A DNA stretch of 64,000 bases, from contig CAVXCS010000007.1 of assembly GCA_963760375.1 (NCBI GenBank), positions 1,096,387 through 1,160,386 on the forward strand. Reading direction: 5' to 3'. This stretch comes from Pelagihabitans sp963760375 (lineage in GTDB: Bacteria; Bacteroidota; Bacteroidia; Flavobacteriales; Flavobacteriaceae). Below, piece by piece: positions 17,869 to 27,740 of the stretch (the first letter of the stretch is position 1; each line of letters begins with the position of its first letter). A model generated the notes under the pieces. The model did not search any database and was not told the origin of the DNA. It worked only from the letters and a program-made list of their open reading frames with translations. A program made the translations under genes and the position numbers.

Positions 17869-20494
17869 TGGTGCGAAAAGATTCATACCGCTCGGATTCA
17901 CATTAACCCTCCTACTACTTTTTAGCTCCATATTTACCTCGGCCCAAGAAATCTCCTATGACGATGGCAGTAAATATATTTTGGGAGGTTTGGAAGTGTC
18001 AGGGCTGCAAAGCTACAACGAGCAGACGGTGAAAACCTATACCGGCCTGCGTGTCGGTCAGCCCATTACCATTCCCGGGGAAGAAATCAGCGCGGTGATC
18101 AGTAAATTGTGGGGACTGGAACTGTTCACCGATATCGCCTTTTATATCACCAACATCGAGGACGATAAGGTATACCTTGAACTGAACATTACCGAACGGC
18201 CAACCTTGGCCAATGTGGTCATCTATGGCGTTCCCAAGCGAAAGCTCAAGGAAATTGTAGATGACACCGATTTGAAAAAAGGTAAAAAAATTACCGAAAG
18301 CCTTATTGCCAATACCAAAAATTACTTGGAGAACAAGTATAAGAAGCAGGGATATCTCAATGCAAAGGTAGCGATCGCCACTGCCAAGGATACCACTGAG
18401 GCCAATACCCAGAACATGGTGATCAACATCAAAAAGGGGGATAAGGTCAAAATAAGAAAAATCACGTTCGCTGGGCGTGAACAGATTTCCAGGGGCAAGC
18501 TTAAAACGGCGATGAAAAAGACCAAGGAAAAAAAACCGGGTCGTTTTTGGAAAAAGTCAAAATTCATAGAAGATGATTATGAGACCGATCTGGCCTCATT
18601 GATCGATAAATATGCCGAAAACGGTTTTCGGGATGCCAGGGTCGTTTCCGACTCTGTCATCAAAGTGGACGAAAACAACATCGACATCAAACTTACCGTA
18701 GAGGAAGGGAATAAATATTATTTCGGGGATATCGACTTTGTGGGAAATACGGTTTATACAGACCGTCAGTTACTCCGGGTCCTCGGGATTAAAAAGGGAG
18801 ACACCTATAATGGGGTATTGTTGCGCGAACGTATCGCGGACGATACCAAGCCCGATGCCCAAGACATCACGAGTCTGTACCAGAACAATGGCTATTTGTT
18901 TTCAACCATCAACCCCGTGGAAGTTTCGGCCGAGAACGACACCATCAATTTCGAGATCCGGATCATAGAAGGCAAGGAAACCTTTTTAGACCATATTTGG
19001 GTAGAAGGCAATGATCGTACCAATGATCACGTGATTTATAGGGAACTGCGCACCAGGCCCGGACAACGTTACAATAAGAGCGATATCATCCGCACCATCC
19101 GTGAATTGCAGCAACTCGGCTTTTTCGACGCCGAACAGATCAAACCCGATATACAAAACCCGAACCCCAATGAGGGCACGGTCGATGTGAAGTACAATCT
19201 GGTCGAATCGGGTTCGAGTCAGATCGAACTGCAAGGAGGTTATGGTGGGGGCGGTTTCATAGGCACACTAGGGCTTTCGTTCAACAACTTTTCAATCCAG
19301 AACCTCTTTAAGGGCGAGTCGTACAAGCCCGTTCCCATGGGAGACGGCCAAACCTTTGCCCTTCGGCTCCAGGCCAGTAGGACCTTTAGGGTATACAGTG
19401 TCAATTTTGCCGAACCTTGGCTAGGGGGCAAGAAACCGGTCCGGTTCAACTTAAACCTATCAAGAACACAGCAATTCGGTATCACAAGGGATAACCGCGG
19501 TCGGTTCCAACCCAACAAGCAGCAACAATTTTCGATTTCCGGTATTACGGTAGGATTGGCAAAAAGGGTGCAATGGCCAGACGATTTTTTCACCATTTCA
19601 CATTCCGTGGGCTATCAATTGTATGATTTTAAGAATTACAATATTGGCCTTTTCAGTTTCGGGAACGGAAAATCGAATTCGTTGGCCTATACTTTGGGCA
19701 TCTCAAGAAATGCGGTAGGTGGGGGCAGAATTTTCCCGAGATCGGGATCTAACTTCGAAATCACCGCCAAATTCACACCGCCTTTCTCGTTGTTTTCCAG
19801 CAAAGATTATAAGCCCATACGGGAGGAAAGCGATCGACTGCTCACCGAATTGAGCAGCCTGCAGGCGAACGACCCTCAAATTGCCATCTTGAACGCACAA
19901 AGGGAAAGCTTGGAAGAGGAACGTTTTAAGTGGCTCGAATACTATAAGATCAAATTTAAGGGAGATTGGTATACCACCTTGGTGGGCAGTGATGATAAAT
20001 CCCTGGTCTTACGAACCAATGCCGAATTTGGCTTCTTGGGAAGCTACAATACCGATATCGGAGATGTTCCCTTTGAGCGTTTCTTCGTAGGGGGAGATGG
20101 CCTTGGTAACTTCACCCTTGACGGCAGGGATGTTATTCAATTAAGGGGTTATGACAACCAGGCCCTGACCCCGACCAACCCGTTGACCGGTAGGGCGGAA
20201 GGTGGTATCGTGTACAATAAATATTCTTTGGAATTGCGATATCCCTTAACTTTAAAGCCATCGGCCTCGATTTATGGACTCACTTTTTTGGAAGCTGGAA
20301 ATGCCTTCAACAATTTTCAGGAGTTTAATCCGTTTGAAATAAAACGATCGGTCGGTGTGGGGCTACGCATATTTATGCCGGCGTTTGGACTTTTAGGGAT
20401 AGATTTTGGATACGGGTTCGACCCGGACTATGTCAACCCGAATGGAGGTCCGAGCGGATGGCAAACACACTTCATCATTGGCCAACAGTTTTAA
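17840..20494 (+). CDS. bamA: Outer membrane protein assembly factor BamA
   Basis: A protein of about 884 aa, the core of the machine that inserts outer-membrane beta-barrels. A signal peptide (FTLTLLLLFSSIFTSAQ) is followed by POTRA repeats to about residue 440, then a 16-strand barrel ending in HFIIGQQF with the C-terminal aromatic. Start choice is uncertain. No ATG lies near the signal peptide in this frame; TTG 17840 gives MEKQANNLTSGAK and overlaps uppS by 29 bases, while the only upstream ATG (17744) would overlap by 125 bases. A POTRA region and TonB-free barrel exclude a SusC. Confidence 0.92.
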   Translation: MEKQANNLTSGAKRFIPLGFTLTLLLLFSSIFTSAQEISYDDGSKYILGGLEVSGLQSYNEQTVKTYTGLRVGQPITIPGEEISAVISKLWGLELFTDIAFYITNIEDDKVYLELNITERPTLANVVIYGVPKRKLKEIVDDTDLKKGKKITESLIANTKNYLENKYKKQGYLNAKVAIATAKDTTEANTQNMVINIKKGDKVKIRKITFAGREQISRGKLKTAMKKTKEKKPGRFWKKSKFIEDDYETDLASLIDKYAENGFRDARVVSDSVIKVDENNIDIKLTVEEGNKYYFGDIDFVGNTVYTDRQLLRVLGIKKGDTYNGVLLRERIADDTKPDAQDITSLYQNNGYLFSTINPVEVSAENDTINFEIRIIEGKETFLDHIWVEGNDRTNDHVIYRELRTRPGQRYNKSDIIRTIRELQQLGFFDAEQIKPDIQNPNPNEGTVDVKYNLVESGSSQIELQGGYGGGGFIGTLGLSFNNFSIQNLFKGESYKPVPMGDGQTFALRLQASRTFRVYSVNFAEPWLGGKKPVRFNLNLSRTQQFGITRDNRGRFQPNKQQQFSISGITVGLAKRVQWPDDFFTISHSVGYQLYDFKNYNIGLFSFGNGKSNSLAYTLGISRNAVGGGRIFPRSGSNFEITAKFTPPFSLFSSKDYKPIREESDRLLTELSSLQANDPQIAILNAQRESLEEERFKWLEYYKIKFKGDWYTTLVGSDDKSLVLRTNAEFGFLGSYNTDIGDVPFERFFVGGDGLGNFTLDGRDVIQLRGYDNQALTPTNPLTGRAEGGIVYNKYSLELRYPLTLKPSASIYGLTFLEAGNAFNNFQEFNPFEIKRSVGVGLRIFMPAFGLLGIDFGYGFDPDYVNPNGGPSGWQTHFIIGQQF

Positions 20495-20553
20495 CATAAC
20501 TTAAAATTGTGTATCGAAGCCAAATGCTAACTAATTCATTTTAAAATATTTAG

Positions 20554-20561
20554 TATTTTTG
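20554..20561 (+). promoter_or_regulatory. Candidate -7 box before the first Skp/OmpH gene
   Basis: TATTTTTG fits TAnnTTTG and lies 35 bases before the preferred ATG at 20,597. The 82-base gap after bamA suggests the two chaperone genes may also have their own promoter. Confidence 0.45.
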
Positions 20562-20596
20562 GCACGATATTTTCTATGGTATTAAATGAAAATAAG

Positions 20597-21433
20597 ATGA
20601 AGCGAAAAGCAAACGTTCTTTTAGTGGCCGCAGCCCTATTGTTTTCTGCCCATACCTTTGCACAGCGTGGGGTTCGGATTGCCTATGTTGACATGGAGTA
20701 TATCCTTGAAAATGTGGAAGAGTACAGGGAGGCGAGCGAACAGCTCGAAAGCAAGGTACAGAAATGGAAGGTTGAGGTAGAACAAAAGCAGGGTGCAGTC
20801 GACCAGATGAAAAAAGATTTGATGGCCGAGAAGGTATTGCTGACCGAAGAATTGATAACCGAGCGGGAAGAAGAGATACAGATACTGGAAAGGGAAATGT
20901 TGGAATACCAACAAGACCGTTTTGGCCCTCAGGGCGATTTGGTATTACAGAAGCGACAATTGATCCAGCCGATTCAGGATCAGGTGTTCAATGAAGTGCA
21001 AAAAATCGGGGCCAATAAAAAGTATGATTTTATTTTTGATAAATCGGCGGATGTCGTAATGTTGTACTCCGAAAAAAGGCACGACATCAGCGACTTGATT
21101 TTGAGGGGAATAGCCCGAACAAGAAAGGTAAGTGCCCCGAACAAAAAAGCGGATACCAGAAGCGCACTCGATAGTTTTGAAGACGATGCCGAGGAAGTAG
21201 AAGAGGAGGAAGCCCCAACAGAAGCTTTGTTGGAGCGACAGATCAGGGCAAAACAGGCAGAGGAAGCGCGTGAGAAAACGGCAGATGAGAAAAGGGCAGA
21301 TGCCTTGAAGTTGAGGGAAGAGCGTAAAAAGGCCTATGAAGAAAGAAGAAAAAAGTTATTGGAGGAGCGCGACGCCAAGAAAAAAAATAAGGAAGGGGAA
21401 ATAGAAAATATAGCAAAGGATACTATTAATTGA
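20597..21433 (+). CDS. Skp/OmpH-family periplasmic chaperone, long form
   Basis: A 278-aa protein with a signal peptide (cleaved after HTFAQ) and a Skp-type core: the short strand RIAYVDMEYIL, a long coiled coil (about residues 40-110), then a returning segment. The C-terminal 100 residues are an extra, highly charged Glu/Lys/Arg-rich tail not found in short Skp proteins. Skp chaperones hold unfolded barrel proteins for BamA, which lies just upstream. ATG 20597 was chosen because the signal peptide begins there (MKRKAN). Confidence 0.9.
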   Translation: MKRKANVLLVAAALLFSAHTFAQRGVRIAYVDMEYILENVEEYREASEQLESKVQKWKVEVEQKQGAVDQMKKDLMAEKVLLTEELITEREEEIQILEREMLEYQQDRFGPQGDLVLQKRQLIQPIQDQVFNEVQKIGANKKYDFIFDKSADVVMLYSEKRHDISDLILRGIARTRKVSAPNKKADTRSALDSFEDDAEEVEEEEAPTEALLERQIRAKQAEEAREKTADEKRADALKLREERKKAYEERRKKLLEERDAKKKNKEGEIENIAKDTIN

Positions 21434-21482
21434 ACAGATTTATAAAACAAAAATTAACACTCAAATATTTTAACTGAAAATC

Positions 21483-21992
21483 ATGAAACACTTAAAGACA
21501 ATTGCCTTAGCCCTAGTTTTGTTCGTAGCTGCTACCAGTTTTGCGCAAGCACAGAGCAAAATAGCACATATCGATGTGACAGAGCTTTTATCGGCCATGC
21601 CAGCGATGAAAAATGCCGAGGCCGAATTGAAGAAATTATCAGAGACCTACAATGCCGATATCGAAAGCTCCATTACCGAATTTCAGAACAAGGCTACCCA
21701 GTACCAGAACGAAGCACCTTCAAAATCTAAAGAAGAGAACGAGAAAAGGGCCATTGAGTTGCAAGGTATCCAAAAGAACATAGGGGAGGCCCAACAAGCC
21801 GCTCAAAGGGAATTACAAAAGAAGCAATCGGAGCTTTTCGCCCCCATTTCGGATAAGGCCAAAGCCGCAATCGAAAAAGTTGCTGCTGCCCAAGGCTATG
21901 ATTACGTGGTCGATGCCCAACCAGGCGGCGGTTTGATCGTGGCCAACGGTAAAAATTTATTGGCTGAAGTGAAGAAAGAACTAGGGATCTAA
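21483..21992 (+). CDS. Skp/OmpH-family periplasmic chaperone, short form
   Basis: A 169-aa protein with a signal peptide ending in TSFAQAQ, the Skp strand KIAHIDVTELL, a long coiled coil rich in Gln/Glu/Lys, and the closing segment YDYVVDAQPGGGLIVANG. It is the second of two tandem Skp genes after bamA, a common Bacteroidota set for outer-membrane protein biogenesis. The run ends at an intrinsic terminator 18-50 bases downstream. Confidence 0.92.
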   Translation: MKHLKTIALALVLFVAATSFAQAQSKIAHIDVTELLSAMPAMKNAEAELKKLSETYNADIESSITEFQNKATQYQNEAPSKSKEENEKRAIELQGIQKNIGEAQQAAQRELQKKQSELFAPISDKAKAAIEKVAAAQGYDYVVDAQPGGGLIVANGKNLLAEVKKELGI

Positions 21993-22009
21993 TTAGAAGA
22001 TTTATCCTT

Positions 22010-22042
22010 AAAAAAATGCCCCACCATGGTGGGGCATTTTTT
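22010..22042. terminator. Bidirectional terminator after the bamA-Skp run
   Basis: AAAAAATGCCCCACC-ATGGT-style stem: ATGCCCCACC pairs with GGTGGGGCAT with almost no loop beyond the central CATG. A-runs on the left and TTTTTTA on the right make it usable from both strands. It separates the plus-strand Skp gene from the convergent glycosyltransferase gene. Confidence 0.85.
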
Positions 22043-22063
22043 ATGGCCAAACATGAACTACCA

Positions 22064-22939
22064 TTAAGGCTTAGTGTTCAGCAACTTTTTTTTGATGTTG
22101 TTCCATCGCAACTTTCTGATGAACATGCCCTCTTCCTTTGAAACGATATAAGCATCTCCTTGTTTCTTTGCGATCAGGAAACCTTTTATATTGTAAAAGA
22201 GTGGGCCTGGTTTTCGATGTTTCCACGACATCTTAAGGGAAGCGATCAATGTGAGCACAAAGCCGTATCGCATGCCATGCATGGCTTCGCCCTGCATTAG
22301 TCTTGCCTTGGCATTATAGGCATTCCCGGTCGGCCGAAGGTGCTTCACCTTCAGTTCCGGATCGGTTTGCACTTCGAAACCATGGTATCGCGCCAAGAGT
22401 TCATCCACCGTGTCCCAACCCATGGCCTCCCTTAACCCTCCGATCGCTTTAAAACAGGCCTTGGAATAGGCCTTGAATGCACCCCTGACATGGTCGTTGT
22501 CCATCGGATGGTTGCGCAGCCATTCCCCATTCCCGTCCTGTTCGAAAATAAAGCCTCCTGCTATGCCAACTTCCGGATGGGTTTTGAAAATCATGCCGAT
22601 ACGCTCGAAATAGTGCTCGGGAAGAACCACATCGGCATCGAGCTTTACCAAAAAATCATAATCTTCGTCAAGCTTTGCCAAGCCCTTGCCAAAGGCGTTG
22701 ACCACTTTGCTCCCTGGCAGGTGCGCGGCCGAAGAAGCGGCATTTACCTTTATGATGGCCTTGTTTTTAGCGAGAAAGCGATCGATCAGCTGTTCCGTGC
22801 CATCGGTGGAATGATCGTTGACCACGACGATTTTTTTGGGCACAAGCGATTGTTTCAGTATCGATTGCAGGCATTGCCCCAAAAAATCCTCTTCGTTATG
22901 GGCGGGTATGACGATATAATATTCCAAATCAGGGCTCAA
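22064..22939 (-). CDS. Family 2 glycosyltransferase
   Basis: A 291-aa GT-A-fold glycosyltransferase. It begins with the nucleotide-binding YYIVIPAHNEEDFL and VVNDHSTDGT, the metal-binding DxD is KLDADVVLP, and the acceptor-side motif is GWDTVDELLA. No clear transmembrane helix is seen. It is the third gene of a minus-strand run (KAS III-like, methyltransferase, glycosyltransferase) with small gaps, which suggests a shared pathway making a lipid or surface glycoconjugate. The sugar and acceptor are unknown. Confidence 0.88.
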   Translation of the reverse strand: MSPDLEYYIVIPAHNEEDFLGQCLQSILKQSLVPKKIVVVNDHSTDGTEQLIDRFLAKNKAIIKVNAASSAAHLPGSKVVNAFGKGLAKLDEDYDFLVKLDADVVLPEHYFERIGMIFKTHPEVGIAGGFIFEQDGNGEWLRNHPMDNDHVRGAFKAYSKACFKAIGGLREAMGWDTVDELLARYHGFEVQTDPELKVKHLRPTGNAYNAKARLMQGEAMHGMRYGFVLTLIASLKMSWKHRKPGPLFYNIKGFLIAKKQGDAYIVSKEEGMFIRKLRWNNIKKKLLNTKP

Positions 22940-22987
22940 ATTTTATACAGGGCGTTTCAGATGACATGGTTATGGTCTCTTTTTGAG

Positions 22988-23527
22988 CTATGGTACTTGC
23001 TGTTTGGTTTTACGCTTTGCGAGTACCAAATAGTATCTTGGGGTAAAACGGCGCAGCAGGGGTCTCAGCCCCAATTTTTTTACCGGATTGCTGAACTTTT
23101 CGGTAGCGATGATCTCCCAGCCCGCATTGTCCAACAACCAATCGAACTGCCAATCCTCAAATTCATGGTAATGGCGGTCCCAAGGATCGGTCTTGCTTCT
23201 GTATGCCTTGGCGAACCATAAACGCAAAGGCACGCTTGCCACCAAATGATCGGCCTTGATTTCACGCAATACATTGAAGGGAGCAAGGAGGTGTTCAAAT
23301 ATTTCAAAGGCCGTGACCACCTTGGCCTGGGATTTTCTGACCGTGGAAAAATCGACATCCAAATCTTCTCCTCCCGTGTTTTCAACAAGGTACCCATGTT
23401 CGCCCATCATTTTGGAAAATGGATTCGGCACCCCCAGGTCCAAGACTGGGTATTCGGTGGGGATATGTTTTTGGAGAAAGCTTAGGGTTTGACGGAATCT
23501 TTTGTTCGGAAAGGTATTTTCGTACAT
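22988..23527 (-). CDS. Class I SAM-dependent methyltransferase-like protein
   Basis: A 179-aa protein with a short Rossmann-type core: PVLDLGVPNPFSK (glycine-poor motif I), DVDFST, and KVVTAFEIFEHLLAPFNVLREI, the segment that follows the SAM site in many O- or C-methyltransferases. It is smaller than usual. The start lies one base after the KAS III-like stop, so translation is probably coupled. The substrate is unknown. Confidence 0.78.
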   Translation of the reverse strand: MYENTFPNKRFRQTLSFLQKHIPTEYPVLDLGVPNPFSKMMGEHGYLVENTGGEDLDVDFSTVRKSQAKVVTAFEIFEHLLAPFNVLREIKADHLVASVPLRLWFAKAYRSKTDPWDRHYHEFEDWQFDWLLDNAGWEIIATEKFSNPVKKLGLRPLLRRFTPRYYLVLAKRKTKQQVP

Positions 23528-23528
23528 G

Positions 23529-24587
23529 TTAAACTTGATAAACGATGGCGTTCACGTTCATGCCCGCACCTACGCTTGCAAAGATAATAACATCTCCCTT
23601 CCGCACTTCTTGATTTTCCATTTTTCCCTTTCTAACCATATCGTAGAGTGTTGGAATGGTCGCCACCGAACTGTTTCCCATTTCGTGTATGTTCATGGGC
23701 ATCACGCCTTGGGGCATCTCACGGTTATACAGGCCATAGAATCTTTTCACGATGGCCGCATCCATTTTTTCGTTGGCCTGATGGATAAATATTTTTTTGA
23801 CTTGGTCGATTCCCATTTGGCTCTTATCAAGACAGTCTTTCATGGCTTGTGGCACATGGGTCACGGCAAATTCATATATTTTTCTGCCGTGCATCTTGAT
23901 GTATTTGGTTTCCTCCGCGCTTTCGTTCGCAAACGATTTCCCGAAGAACAGAAAATAGGCCTCGTCAAAAGCATAGGTGGCGCTGGCATGGGCCAATATC
24001 TGCCCAGAACTTTCCTTGGATTCGATAATGGTGGCCCCGGCGCCATCGGAATAGATCATACTGTCGCGGTCATGGGGATCTACGATTCTCGATAGGGTCT
24101 CCGCCCCGATCACCAAACATTTTGACGCCATTCCACTTTTGATATAGGCGTGCGACTGGATGAGGCCTTCGATCCAACCCGGGCATCCAAAAAGCAGATC
24201 ATAGGCCACGCAGTTTGGATTTTTGATGCGCAACAAATGTTTTACCCGGGAAGCGAGGCTGGGTACCGTATCGGCCTGCGATTGGCCATGGGCAACATCC
24301 CCAAAATTGTGGGCAAAAATGATATAATCGAGATCTTCCTTGTTTATGCCCGCATCTGCGATGGCCTTTTCGGCGGCAAGAAAGGCGATATCGGAGGTAT
24401 TGAGGTTGTTTTCGGCATAACGTCTATTTTCAATTCCGGTGATGGCCTTGAATTTTTCAATGATGACATTATTTTCATGTTTAAAAGGGCTGCCGTCCGA
24501 ATTTAGAAATTCATGGGCCTTGAAATCGGCATTGCTGATACTTTTGGAGGGAATGTAGGAACCGGTTCCCGTAATGGCTGCGCTCAT
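23529..24587 (-). CDS. 3-oxoacyl-ACP synthase III-like protein (KAS III/FabH family)
   Basis: A 352-aa thiolase-fold condensing enzyme. The catalytic Cys is in LLFGCPGWIEG, His in FIHQANEKMD and Asn in GNSSVATIPT, so the Cys-His-Asn triad is intact. It differs from housekeeping FabH by its neighbours (methyltransferase and glycosyltransferase) and by inserted segments, which suggests a secondary lipid or polyketide-like product. ATG 24587 (MSAAITGTG) was preferred; the frame extends 4 codons further upstream. Confidence 0.9.
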   Translation of the reverse strand: MSAAITGTGSYIPSKSISNADFKAHEFLNSDGSPFKHENNVIIEKFKAITGIENRRYAENNLNTSDIAFLAAEKAIADAGINKEDLDYIIFAHNFGDVAHGQSQADTVPSLASRVKHLLRIKNPNCVAYDLLFGCPGWIEGLIQSHAYIKSGMASKCLVIGAETLSRIVDPHDRDSMIYSDGAGATIIESKESSGQILAHASATYAFDEAYFLFFGKSFANESAEETKYIKMHGRKIYEFAVTHVPQAMKDCLDKSQMGIDQVKKIFIHQANEKMDAAIVKRFYGLYNREMPQGVMPMNIHEMGNSSVATIPTLYDMVRKGKMENQEVRKGDVIIFASVGAGMNVNAIVYQV

Positions 24588-24756
24588 TGTTAAAATCATG
24601 TGTTGCTCTGTTCAAGATACGTCGAACGCTTTGTTTTGTTATGCGCGCATAAGGCTTATTACGATGTTCAAGTTGTGGTTGCGGTTCCAATTGATTTTCG
24701 ATCCAAGCCCCAAATGGTATCGGATAGGCGCTGGTATCCCAATTTTATTGGGTTTT

Positions 24757-27606
24757 TCAGGCTTCTGCATAAGCTTCAATGGGGGCACAGGTACAGATCA
24801 AATTACGATCGCCATACGCATCGTCGACCCTTCTTACGGCTGGCCAAAATTTATTCTCTGAAACATAAGGTAGCGGGAACGCCGCTTTTTCCCTACTGTA
24901 GGGATATTCCCATTGATCACTGGTCACCATGGTCAAAGTATGTGGCGCGTTTTTGAGCACGTTGTTGCCATCCTCGGCCGATGCTTGTTCAATTTCCGAA
25001 CGAATCGAAATCATGGCATCGCAAAACCGGTCGAGTTCCGCAAGGCTTTCACTTTCCGTAGGTTCGATCATTACGGTACCGGCCACGGGGAAAGATACCG
25101 TGGGCGCGTGGAATCCATAGTCCATCAATCGTTTGGCAATATCGGTCACTTCGATGCCATGTTGCTTGAATGGCCTGCAATCGAGTATCATCTCATGGGC
25201 TGCCCTTCCTTTTTCCCCGGTGTAGAGCACATCATATTTTCCGTGCAAACGATGTTTGATATAATTGGCATTCAAAATGGCTATTTCGGTAGAACGCCTC
25301 AGGCCATGTTCCCCTAGCATTTTGATGTATCCGTAGGAAATCAAACAAGCCAAGGCACTGCCCCAAGGGGCTGCGGAAATGGCGGTGATCGCATGTGCAC
25401 CGCCGGTTTTGATGACCGGATTTCCAGGCAAAAACGGAACCAATTGTGGTGCCACGCAAATAGGACCTACGCCAGGGCCGCCACCGCCATGGGGAATGGC
25501 AAAGGTTTTGTGAAGGTTCAGGTGGCAAACATCGGCACCGATCGTGGCGGGATTGGTCAATCCTACCTGGGCGTTCATGTTGGCTCCGTCCATATAAACC
25601 TGACCGCCATGGTCGTGGATCAGCTTGGTGATTTTTTTGATCGAGGACTCGAAAACCCCATGCGTTGAGGGATAGGTAACCATTAAGGCCGCAAGATTGG
25701 ACGAATGTTGCAAAACCTTTTCTTCCAGGTCGGCAAGGTCGATGTTTCCTTTTTCATCGGTTTTGGTAACCACTACCTGCATGCCCGCCATAACGGCCGA
25801 AGCCGGATTGGTACCATGGGCTGAGGCGGGAATGATACATATGTTGCGATGGTCCTCCGCCCGAGATTCGTGATAGGCCCGGATCGTCATCAATCCGGCA
25901 TATTCGCCTTGTGCGCCTGAATTGGGCTGCAGCGAGGTGCCTGCAAAACCTGTGATGGCATTGAGCTGTTTTTCCAAGGCCTGGAGCACGATCTGGTAAC
26001 CTTCGGCCTGTTCAATGGGGACAAACGGATGGATGTTGCCCCATTGCGCCCAGCTCAAGGGCAGCATTTCGGTAGCGGCGTTCAACTTCATGGTGCAGCT
26101 TCCCAAAGCGATCATGGAGTGGTTTAGGGCCAAATCTTTCCGCTCCAATTTTTTGATATAGCGCATCAGTTCGGTTTCGGAATGATATGAATTGAACACC
26201 TTATTCTCCAAAAATGGCGCCCTGCGATGCACCGCGGCATCTATGGCAGAACCTGAAGACAATCCTGCGATTTGCACGGTTTTTTTCCCTAGGGCTTCCG
26301 CAAAAATATCCACGATTTGTTGCAGGTCTTTCAGGGAGGTCGCTTCGTTCACGGCGATGGCGATGGTTTCCTGATCGATATATAAAAAGTTTACCCCGGA
26401 ACGCTCCGCAATGGGCCTTACCTTTTGCGTTTCGGCCTTCAATTTGATGGTATCAAAAAAGGAGGTATTCTGTTGCACCACGCCCAATTGCCCCAAAGTT
26501 TCGCCAAGCGTTTTCGCCGCGGCGTGCACGCCTTTGGCGATATATTTTAGTCCATTCGGTCCGTGATATACCGCATACATCCCCGCCATTACGGCCAACA
26601 GCACTTGGGCGGTACAGATATTGGAGGTAGCCTTATCGCGTTTGATATGCTGTTCCCTGGTCTGCAAGGCCATACGCAATGCGGTTTTGCCATCGGTGTC
26701 TTTTGTTACGCCTATGATGCGGCCGGGGATATTTCTCTTGTATTCTTCTTTTGTCGCAAAAAATGCGGCATGCGGCCCTCCATAGCCCATGGGTATCCCG
26801 AAACGCTGGGTAGTGCCTACCACAACATCCACCCCAAATTCACCGGGAGGGGTCAGCAGTACCAAGCTCAGGATGTCTGCCGCCACTGCAACCTTGATGT
26901 CCTTTGCTTTGGCCTTGGCGACAAAATGGGCGTAATCGAAAACCTGTCCGTGTTTTCCCGGATACTGCAACAGTGCTCCATAGTAGTTGTCACCGAATTC
27001 GAACCGTTGGTGGTCGCCGACTACCAATTCGATGCCCAAGGGCACCGAACGGGTCTCCAATAGGGAGAGGGTTTGGGGAAGCACCAACTCGGAGACGAAA
27101 AATTTGACGGCACCATTTTTCTTTTGGTCGCGGGTGCGCAGATCGAACAACATGGTCATGGCTTCCGCCGCCGCCGTACTTTCATCGAGGAGCGAGGCGT
27201 TCGCGATTTCCATTCCCGTGAGATCGGCCACGACGGTCTGGAAATTCAACAGGGCCTCCAATCTTCCTTGGGCAATTTCTGCCTGATAGGGGGTATAAGC
27301 GGTGTACCAACCTGGATTTTCAAGAATGTTCCTTTTTATGACCGAAGGCGTAAGTCCTTCATGATAGCCCAGGCCAATATAGGTCTTGAAAACCTTGTTC
27401 TTTTCCGACAAATGTTGGATGTGTGAAAGAAATTCGTGCTCACTGAGCGGCGCATCGAGCTGCAAAGGCTGCTTGAGCCTGATTTCACCTGGAATGGTTT
27501 CTTCAATCAATTGTTCCAAACTCCGAACGCCAACCTTTTTCAGCATTAACTGAAGGTCGTTTTCTGCAATTCCGATGTGTCGCGAAGCAAAAACGTCTGT
27601 CCTCAT
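24757..27606 (-). CDS. gcvP: Glycine dehydrogenase (decarboxylating), P protein
   Basis: A 949-aa PLP enzyme of the glycine cleavage system that decarboxylates glycine and passes the aminomethyl group to the H protein. Both halves of the fused P1/P2 form are present. The PLP lysine lies in HLNLHKTFAIPHGGGGPG (about residue 700). The ATG at 27606 (MRTDVFASRHIG) was chosen; the frame extends 28 codons upstream without family likeness. No glycine riboswitch is visible upstream. Confidence 0.97.
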   Translation of the reverse strand: MRTDVFASRHIGIAENDLQLMLKKVGVRSLEQLIEETIPGEIRLKQPLQLDAPLSEHEFLSHIQHLSEKNKVFKTYIGLGYHEGLTPSVIKRNILENPGWYTAYTPYQAEIAQGRLEALLNFQTVVADLTGMEIANASLLDESTAAAEAMTMLFDLRTRDQKKNGAVKFFVSELVLPQTLSLLETRSVPLGIELVVGDHQRFEFGDNYYGALLQYPGKHGQVFDYAHFVAKAKAKDIKVAVAADILSLVLLTPPGEFGVDVVVGTTQRFGIPMGYGGPHAAFFATKEEYKRNIPGRIIGVTKDTDGKTALRMALQTREQHIKRDKATSNICTAQVLLAVMAGMYAVYHGPNGLKYIAKGVHAAAKTLGETLGQLGVVQQNTSFFDTIKLKAETQKVRPIAERSGVNFLYIDQETIAIAVNEATSLKDLQQIVDIFAEALGKKTVQIAGLSSGSAIDAAVHRRAPFLENKVFNSYHSETELMRYIKKLERKDLALNHSMIALGSCTMKLNAATEMLPLSWAQWGNIHPFVPIEQAEGYQIVLQALEKQLNAITGFAGTSLQPNSGAQGEYAGLMTIRAYHESRAEDHRNICIIPASAHGTNPASAVMAGMQVVVTKTDEKGNIDLADLEEKVLQHSSNLAALMVTYPSTHGVFESSIKKITKLIHDHGGQVYMDGANMNAQVGLTNPATIGADVCHLNLHKTFAIPHGGGGPGVGPICVAPQLVPFLPGNPVIKTGGAHAITAISAAPWGSALACLISYGYIKMLGEHGLRRSTEIAILNANYIKHRLHGKYDVLYTGEKGRAAHEMILDCRPFKQHGIEVTDIAKRLMDYGFHAPTVSFPVAGTVMIEPTESESLAELDRFCDAMISIRSEIEQASAEDGNNVLKNAPHTLTMVTSDQWEYPYSREKAAFPLPYVSENKFWPAVRRVDDAYGDRNLICTCAPIEAYAEA

Positions 27607-27728
27607 AAATCGTTCTAAAGGGTTAAAAATGATGGCAAAATTAGCGATTAATTCCCTGAATAATGAAGCTTTATCGATGATCTGTGCCAAAGTTTTTAAC
27701 CAAAAAACGGGGTTATAAACAGTTTGGC

Positions 27729-27736
27729 TATTTTTG
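27729..27736 (+). promoter_or_regulatory. Candidate -7 box immediately before the UbiA-like gene
   Basis: TATTTTTG fits TAnnTTTG and ends 4 bases before the preferred ATG at 27,741. If used, the transcript would be nearly leaderless. The box lies in the divergent gap with gcvP. Confidence 0.4.
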
Positions 27737-27740
27737 TTTA

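Noticed and set aside
27607..27740. Glycine riboswitch upstream of gcvP
   Set aside because: The 134-base divergent gap is too short and has no riboswitch-like stems.
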